A stretch of DNA of 64,000 nucleotides from Coprococcus phoceensis. Lineage in GTDB: Bacteria > Bacillota > Clostridia > Lachnospirales > Lachnospiraceae. The DNA is taken from positions 1,835,421-1,899,420 of the forward strand of contig NZ_FNWC01000007.1 in assembly GCF_900104635.1 (NCBI RefSeq), written 5' to 3'. The notes beneath the pieces are model-generated. The model saw only the letters and a program-made list of their open reading frames with translations. It ran no database searches and was not told the DNA's origin. The stretch's first letter is position 1; each line of letters begins with the position of its first letter. The translations under genes and the position numbers were made by a program. Shown in pieces: positions 59,434 to 64,000 of the stretch.

Positions 59434-59451
59434 ATTTCATGCAAAATAGCG

Positions 59452-59498
59452 ATCTCCCATAGAACGCAATGCTTTTAGCATCTCGTTCTACGGGAGAT
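59452..59498. terminator. Bidirectional terminator between the Rpn and MocA-like genes
   Basis: ATCTCCC-ATAGAACG pairs with CGTTCTA-CGGGAGAT with one mismatch; T-rich sequence follows on the plus strand. It overlaps the stop of the MocA-like gene. Confidence 0.75.
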
Positions 59499-60051
59499 TG
59501 TTTTCATCTATATCTTCCAGTTCCTGTTCCTCTTCCACATCATAAAAAAATGTTTCATCCAAATGTTTATTTATGACGCGCTTCCCCCCAATATCTCCGG
59601 CAAGTTCCAATAGCTCTTTTTGATATTCTGCCGTAAAAATACACGGATTTCCAGTTCTGTTCCCATATCTTACACAGGCACAGCTCTTCCCACTTTTTTG
59701 AAATGCTTCCACAAATCTTTCAAGCGTCTCTGCTTTCAGGTACGGCTGATCTGCCACAAGGAAGCACCATGCCTCTTCTTCAGACGCCGCAAGACCAAGC
59801 TGTATCGAGTGCGATATCCCAAGATAACTCTCTGTATTTCGCACTGTCAGATACCCTTCCCTTGACAACGTATCCAAGATCTCATCATATTGGCTCACCA
59901 CAATTTTCTCCGCAAATACCGTCGTATCCAGTTTCGCAACTTCATCGACACTGTACCTGTACATCGGTTTTCCATGAAGTTCATACAATAATTTATTTGA
60001 GCCAAAACGGCGGCTGTCCCCAGCCGCCAGTAAAATCAAACTAATTTTCAT
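59488..60051 (-). CDS. MocA-like molybdenum cofactor cytidylyltransferase
   Basis: A nucleotidyltransferase of 187 residues. The signature LILLAAGDSRRFGSNKLL at the N-terminus is that of the MobA/MocA family, followed by VADQPYLKAETLERFV near 95 with the metal Asp and GNRTGNPCIF near 127. It probably adds CMP to molybdopterin to give the MCD cofactor used by xanthine-dehydrogenase-type enzymes. The start is set inside the end of the Mo subunit gene (11-base overlap), where the MKISLIL sequence begins; the longer frame upstream lacks a ribosome site. Confidence 0.85.
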   Translation of the reverse strand: MKISLILLAAGDSRRFGSNKLLYELHGKPMYRYSVDEVAKLDTTVFAEKIVVSQYDEILDTLSREGYLTVRNTESYLGISHSIQLGLAASEEEAWCFLVADQPYLKAETLERFVEAFQKSGKSCACVRYGNRTGNPCIFTAEYQKELLELAGDIGGKRVINKHLDETFFYDVEEEQELEDIDENNLP

Positions 60052-62323
60052 TGTTTTGCATTCCCATGTATACTTTTTCTGAAGTGATCGGCAGTTCTTT
60101 GATCTGCACTCCGGTCGCATTATATACTGCATGTGCAATTGCCGGTGACGGCGTATTGATCACAACCTCACCGATGGATTTTGCTCCAAACGGACCTGTC
60201 GGCTCATAACTGCTCTCAAATTCAACACGTATATCTCCCACATCCATTCTAGACGGAATCTTATACTGCATAAAAGAATTACTCAGACACTGTCCCTTTT
60301 CATTGTACACAACATTCTCATACAGAGCCATACCGATTCCCTGTGCAATTCCACCTTCTGTCTGTATGCGGGCAAGGTTTGGATTGACTACAGTTCCGCA
60401 GTCTACAACCGCTGCATAATCAATCAACTCTACTTTTCCGGTCTCTTTATCGACTTCTACTTCTGCCATTCCGACCATAAACGGTGGTGGTGACACCGGC
60501 GAAGAATGTGCCCCTGCAGCTACCAGTGCTTCCTCGTTATTTGTCATCACTCTGTTTCCGATTTCTTTTAAAGAAATGGATACATCTTTGGAACGCATGA
60601 ACACTTTTTGTCCGTCAAAATCGACCTCTTCCACGTCGCATTCCAAATACTTTGCTCCCTGCGCCAATATTTTTTCCCGAAGGGAATCACACGCTTTCAC
60701 CACTGCCATTCCGGTCAGATATGTCGTACTTGACGCATACGATCCGGAATCATATGGCGAAATATCTGTGTCCACCCCATGCACGATAAAATCATCTGCC
60801 GAGCAGTCCATACAGTCTGCCGCCATCTGTGCCAAAATGGTATCACACCCGGTTCCCATATCAGATGCTCCAATCATCAACGAATAGAACCCATCATCAT
60901 TTACCTTGATCGATACCGATGCATGATCCACTTTGGAGATTGATGATCCCTGCATTGCCATCGCCACACCGACACCTCTGACTTTTCCATTTCCCATATC
61001 GCGTGCCGGATATTTTTTCTCCCAGTCAATCATCTCTTTCGCACGCAAAAGGCATCTGTCAAGCGCACAGCTGTTTGCAGTCTCACCGTAGTATGCCGGC
61101 ATCACATCACCTTCCCGCACAATATTTTTCAGGCGAAGTTCTACCGGATCCATCTGCATCTTGGCAGCAAGCTCATTGACCGCTGACTCAACCGCAAAAA
61201 TCCCCTGTGTCGCTCCATATCCTCTGTATGCCCCTGACGACATCTTATTCGTATAGACAACATCATATGCAAATCGGAATGCTTCTGCCTGCCCATACAT
61301 CGGAATGGACTTATGCCCTGACAAGCCTACTGTAGTCGGTCCATGTTCTCCAAACGCTCCTGTGTTGGAAAGTGTATACACATCGATTGCACGAATTTTT
61401 CCTTCTTTATTTGCCCCCACTCTTACAGTCACTTCCATCTCATGACGTGGCGAAGATGCAATTTGGGATTCTTCCCTTGTATAGACAATTTTTGCCGGTT
61501 TCCCCGTCTTCATTGTCACAATTGCCGGATACACTTCTGTGATTACTGTCTGTTTTGCTCCGAATCCTCCTCCTATTCTAGGTTTGATCACTCGAATCTG
61601 AGACTTCGGTATATCCAGCGCATTCGCAAGGATACGTCGCACATGGAATGTAATCTGCGTAGAGGATACCACGTTCAGTCTTCCATAAGTATCCATATAT
61701 GTATATGTGCGGAATGTCTCCATCATTGCCTGCTGGTTTGCCTGCGTATGATACGTTCCCTCCACTACATAATCACAGTCTTCCAAAATCTTATCCACAT
61801 CTCCATTTTGTTCCGAACCGGTCGCGCAAAGATTTCTTTTATTATCCGCGCCCACATCGCATAGTGCTTTCCAGTTCTCTTCTGGATGAACAAGAATCTT
61901 GGCATCTTTTGCCTGGTGAAAATCAAGTACAGCCTCCAGCACTTCGTATTTTACTTTTATTAATTTCAGCGCCTTTTCAACTGCCTCTTCCGTCTTTCCT
62001 GCCACAATTGCGACCGCATCGCCCACAAAACGTACTCGTCTGTCCAAAATGAGGCGATCATACGGACTTGGTTCCGGATAGGTCTGACCCGCCATTGTAA
62101 ATCTTTTATCCGGCACATCCTCATAAGTCAGAATACATTCAATTCCCGGCACTTTCATCGCAATGTCTGTGTTGATTTCCTCAATCACTGCATGTGCGTG
62201 TGGGCTTCGAAGAATCTTACAGACAAGACAGTCCTTTGGAGCAATATCATCTGTATAGACTGGCTTTCCTGTTACAAGAGCCATCGCATCTTTTTTCATA
62301 ATTGGTGCATTTACAGACTTCAT
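60041..62323 (-). CDS. Molybdenum hydroxylase, molybdopterin-binding large subunit (XdhA/CoxL-like)
   Basis: A 760-residue catalytic subunit of a xanthine-dehydrogenase-family enzyme. GKPVYTDDI opens the fold, RPRIGGGFGAKQ-type motif PRIGGGFGAKQTVITE near 248 binds the molybdopterin, SSGAYRGYGATQG near 358 is the dehydrogenase loop, GSYASSTTYLTG near 530 binds cofactor, and the catalytic Glu is in FGAKSIGEVV near 724. It may act on purines, but many relatives use other N-heterocycles or aldehydes. Its RBS overlaps the stop of the 2Fe-2S gene. Partner subunits are encoded next. Confidence 0.9.
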   Translation of the reverse strand: MKSVNAPIMKKDAMALVTGKPVYTDDIAPKDCLVCKILRSPHAHAVIEEINTDIAMKVPGIECILTYEDVPDKRFTMAGQTYPEPSPYDRLILDRRVRFVGDAVAIVAGKTEEAVEKALKLIKVKYEVLEAVLDFHQAKDAKILVHPEENWKALCDVGADNKRNLCATGSEQNGDVDKILEDCDYVVEGTYHTQANQQAMMETFRTYTYMDTYGRLNVVSSTQITFHVRRILANALDIPKSQIRVIKPRIGGGFGAKQTVITEVYPAIVTMKTGKPAKIVYTREESQIASSPRHEMEVTVRVGANKEGKIRAIDVYTLSNTGAFGEHGPTTVGLSGHKSIPMYGQAEAFRFAYDVVYTNKMSSGAYRGYGATQGIFAVESAVNELAAKMQMDPVELRLKNIVREGDVMPAYYGETANSCALDRCLLRAKEMIDWEKKYPARDMGNGKVRGVGVAMAMQGSSISKVDHASVSIKVNDDGFYSLMIGASDMGTGCDTILAQMAADCMDCSADDFIVHGVDTDISPYDSGSYASSTTYLTGMAVVKACDSLREKILAQGAKYLECDVEEVDFDGQKVFMRSKDVSISLKEIGNRVMTNNEEALVAAGAHSSPVSPPPFMVGMAEVEVDKETGKVELIDYAAVVDCGTVVNPNLARIQTEGGIAQGIGMALYENVVYNEKGQCLSNSFMQYKIPSRMDVGDIRVEFESSYEPTGPFGAKSIGEVVINTPSPAIAHAVYNATGVQIKELPITSEKVYMGMQNNEN

Positions 62324-62788
62324 CTACTTCTCCTCCTTCTTCATCTTTAAGAATTTCTGAATCGCACGAAGCTGTCCCATATACCCCGTGCATCTGCACA
62401 GATTTCCAGACAGATATTCTTTAATCTCATCAAGACCCGGATTTTCCAGTTCTTTCGACATGGCAATCACATTCATGATAAATCCCGGACTGCAATAGCC
62501 ACACTGCTCTGCCCCTTCATTTGCAAGAAATGCCCCAAACTCTGCCGCTTCCTCCTGCATGCCTTCCATCGTCGTCACCGTTTTTCCATTCGCACGCATC
62601 GCAAGCGTTGAACAGGACAGCATTGGTGTTCCATCCACCAAAACAGTGCAAAGACCACAGTTTGCAGTCTCGCATCCTCTTTTTACACTATAACACCCTT
62701 GTGAACGTACAAAGTCCAAAAGAAGCATATCCGGTGCAATCTCTTCCAGGACTGTCTTTCCATTTAAAACCAATTTTAATTCCGCCAT
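62324..62788 (-). CDS. Molybdenum hydroxylase, 2Fe-2S small subunit
   Basis: A 154-residue electron-transfer subunit with two clusters: a plant-ferredoxin-type site (GCYSVKRGCETANCGLC near 39-55, completed by the Cys of MLSCST) and a second helical-bundle site (QCGYCSPGF near 98 and LCRCTGY near 134). The start at MAELKLVLNG is one base after the stop of the FAD-subunit gene, so translation is coupled. It passes electrons from the Mo site to FAD. AAGGGAG precedes it. Confidence 0.94.
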   Translation of the reverse strand: MAELKLVLNGKTVLEEIAPDMLLLDFVRSQGCYSVKRGCETANCGLCTVLVDGTPMLSCSTLAMRANGKTVTTMEGMQEEAAEFGAFLANEGAEQCGYCSPGFIMNVIAMSKELENPGLDEIKEYLSGNLCRCTGYMGQLRAIQKFLKMKKEEK

Positions 62789-62789
62789 G

Positions 62790-63575
62790 TTATGCTCCCT
62801 TCTCACTGTTTTTTGCCAGTATTTCTTCCACTGCTCTTTTCGTATACACCTCTGCCAAATGTCTTCTGTATACTTCACTTCCACGCATATTAGAAGAAAA
62901 TGTATATCCGGCAATCACCTCTTTGGTAAATATCTCTGCATTTTCAATCTGCGCCTGTCTTACCTGAAGTTTCGCTTTTCCTGATCTTGCCCCGACAGAT
63001 ACATACCACTGATCGTCTTTATTTGCCACCGCACAGGCGATCACCGGGAAATCCGTCGCCGCCTCACGGTGTGACCGATATGCAATCTTTCTGCCATCTT
63101 TTTTTATAATAATGCGCACCAAGATATCATTATCGCGTGGCATCTCCACAAACTCAGATAACGCAATCACACCTGCATGATATAATTCCACATATGTATC
63201 TAATGCCAGAAGACAAGTCAATATATCCGAAAATCCAAATCTTCCAAAAATGCTTCCGCCGACCGTTGCGCCATTGCGGAACTGTGTACCGACAATATGT
63301 CTTGTACAAGCTTTCATCGCGCCTCCAAAATAGCGATTCAATGCTTCGTGTATTTCCAACTGGCGAAGTGTACACATACATCCGATGGAAAACGCATCTT
63401 CCTGTTCCTCAATCTTGTCCAGACCAAGTCCCGACAGATCAATTGCTGTCTGCATATTTCGGTTGCTCATCTTCAGCCAGAGCATTCCTCCGATAATCGC
63501 ATTTGATTTTTTTTGATTCAATTCATATGCCTCTTCAAGGCTTGTTACTTTTATATAATTTTTTGCGTGAAACAA
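62790..63575 (-). CDS. Molybdenum hydroxylase, FAD-binding medium subunit
   Basis: A 261-residue FAD subunit of the CoxM/XdhB family. AIIGGMLWLKM near 27 corresponds to the first FAD-binding loop, and GTQFRNGATVGGSIFGRFG near 96 is the second, typical pyrophosphate-binding loop. The TTG start lies eight bases after AAAGGGG; no ATG fits better. It is on the short side, with a C-terminal region ending RHLAEVYTKRAVEEI. It forms a heterotrimer with the 2Fe-2S and Mo subunits. Confidence 0.9.
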   Translation of the reverse strand: MFHAKNYIKVTSLEEAYELNQKKSNAIIGGMLWLKMSNRNMQTAIDLSGLGLDKIEEQEDAFSIGCMCTLRQLEIHEALNRYFGGAMKACTRHIVGTQFRNGATVGGSIFGRFGFSDILTCLLALDTYVELYHAGVIALSEFVEMPRDNDILVRIIIKKDGRKIAYRSHREAATDFPVIACAVANKDDQWYVSVGARSGKAKLQVRQAQIENAEIFTKEVIAGYTFSSNMRGSEVYRRHLAEVYTKRAVEEILAKNSEKGA

Positions 63576-63637
63576 CGATATTCCCCTTTCTCTTCGTCAT
63601 TTTATGCTTCTTTACCCAATCTGATATTCTATCATAT

Positions 63638-63991
63638 TTAGATGACCTTTTCAAACAGAACCTCTACATATCCTCCACAGATCATTCCGGTACTCGCCGC
63701 CGCTTTCGCTGTCAGATCATAAGCCTCTAAGGCAAACTCTTTCTCTTCTTCGAGCATGATACATGCCTTTTGTAACACGAGATGCTCAATTGCACCTCCA
63801 CCAATCGTCCCTGTCATCGTGCCGTCTGCTGCAACAAGCATTCTCGCACCAACTCCGCGCGGAGCCGAGCCTTTCTTTCCCACGATCGTGGTCATCACCA
63901 TCGGTTGCTTTTTGTTCAAAAGCCACTCTATCATCTCTTTCGGCAAATCTGTATAACCAAGCTTTGATTTTTCCTGTATCATCTCAGCCAT
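63638..63991 (-). CDS. XdhC/CoxI-family maturation protein, single domain, at the window edge
   Basis: 117 residues as seen. MVMTTIVGKKGSAPRGVGARMLV-type text (TTIVGKKGSAPRGVGARM near 35) and TGTIGGGAIEHLVLQKA near 60 mark the XdhC N-terminal domain, which binds molybdopterin and inserts sulfurated cofactor into XdhA-type enzymes. The C-terminal Rossmann domain is absent. The ATG at 63991 has no visible ribosome site because the window ends 9 bases further, and the frame is still open there, so the true start may lie outside. It is 62 bases upstream of the FAD-subunit gene. Confidence 0.75.
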   Translation of the reverse strand: MAEMIQEKSKLGYTDLPKEMIEWLLNKKQPMVMTTIVGKKGSAPRGVGARMLVAADGTMTGTIGGGAIEHLVLQKACIMLEEEKEFALEAYDLTAKAAASTGMICGGYVEVLFEKVI

Positions 63992-64000
63992 GATACTAAC

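Noticed and set aside
1..64000. tRNA or rRNA genes and CRISPR arrays
   Set aside because: No cloverleaf TTCGA-type arms, rRNA-like stretches or regularly spaced repeats were noticed; a tRNAscan/CRISPR search was not possible here.

Overview
The window is a bacterial chromosome segment of about 40% GC by eye, most likely from a gut Lachnospiraceae (Firmicutes, Clostridia; Mediterraneibacter/Dorea/Blautia-like). The pointers are a PolC-type replicase next to ispG, the rho-rpmE-DUF1385-prmC-prfA cluster, DUF4364 and DUF4867 proteins, a CBS/DRTGG pyrophosphatase, clostridial class C sortase pili, and strong AGGAGG ribosome sites with some TTG starts. I see no tRNA, rRNA, CRISPR array or prophage. 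Genus-level placement is a guess.

Layout. 1-6.8 kb: polC and ispG, a small membrane-anchored protein, and an XRE regulator. 6.8-15.9 kb: a xylo-oligosaccharide island on the minus strand (GPH symporter, GH5, GH43 xylosidase; then DUF4867, a FucI-type isomerase and a xylulokinase), with a divergent AraC regulator. 16-23 kb: a sortase-assembled pilus operon (vWA tip adhesin, backbone pilin, two class C sortases) preceded by an unclassified structured leader RNA that ends in an intrinsic terminator. 23.3-28.9 kb: a small ribbon-helix-helix protein, then a Cache-GGDEF-EAL c-di-GMP protein, an orphan solute-binding lipoprotein and an AraC regulator. 28.9-33.6 kb: AlkD-type repair protein, DUF368 undecaprenyl-phosphate translocase family, two aminotransferases, DUF2156.

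33.7-40.3 kb: ABC exporter, prfA, prmC, DUF1385, rpmE with a leader hairpin, and rho. 40.5-44.8 kb, plus strand: malic enzyme, radical SAM protein, DUF4364, and a BcrAB-type ABC pair. 44.8-50.7 kb: rarA, tcdA, a polysaccharide deacetylase, flavin reductase, pyrophosphatase, and a divergent two-domain S1 protein. 50.8-53.6 kb: two GT4 glycosyltransferases, probably for glycolipid, and a TVP38 protein. 53.8-55.4 kb: a complete IS4-family element with a 10-bp target duplication and a frameshifted transposase, inserted inside an intrinsic terminator. 55.5-58.2 kb: a small orphan protein, a SulP transporter and a CmpB-like membrane protein. 58.5-59.4 kb: an Rpn-type nuclease. 59.5-64 kb: a molybdenum hydroxylase operon (XdhC-like, FAD, 2Fe-2S and Mo subunits, MocA-like cytidylyltransferase), cut by the right edge.

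How the genes may work together. The xylan island imports short xylo-oligosaccharides, hydrolyses them in the cytoplasm and feeds a ketose kinase. No xylA is present, so the FucI-like enzyme may do the isomerisation. The pilus operon, its leader RNA, the RHH protein and the c-di-GMP/solute-binding module lie side by side and could form a sensing circuit for surface attachment. That link is inference from position. The leader RNA is the feature here most worth outside testing.
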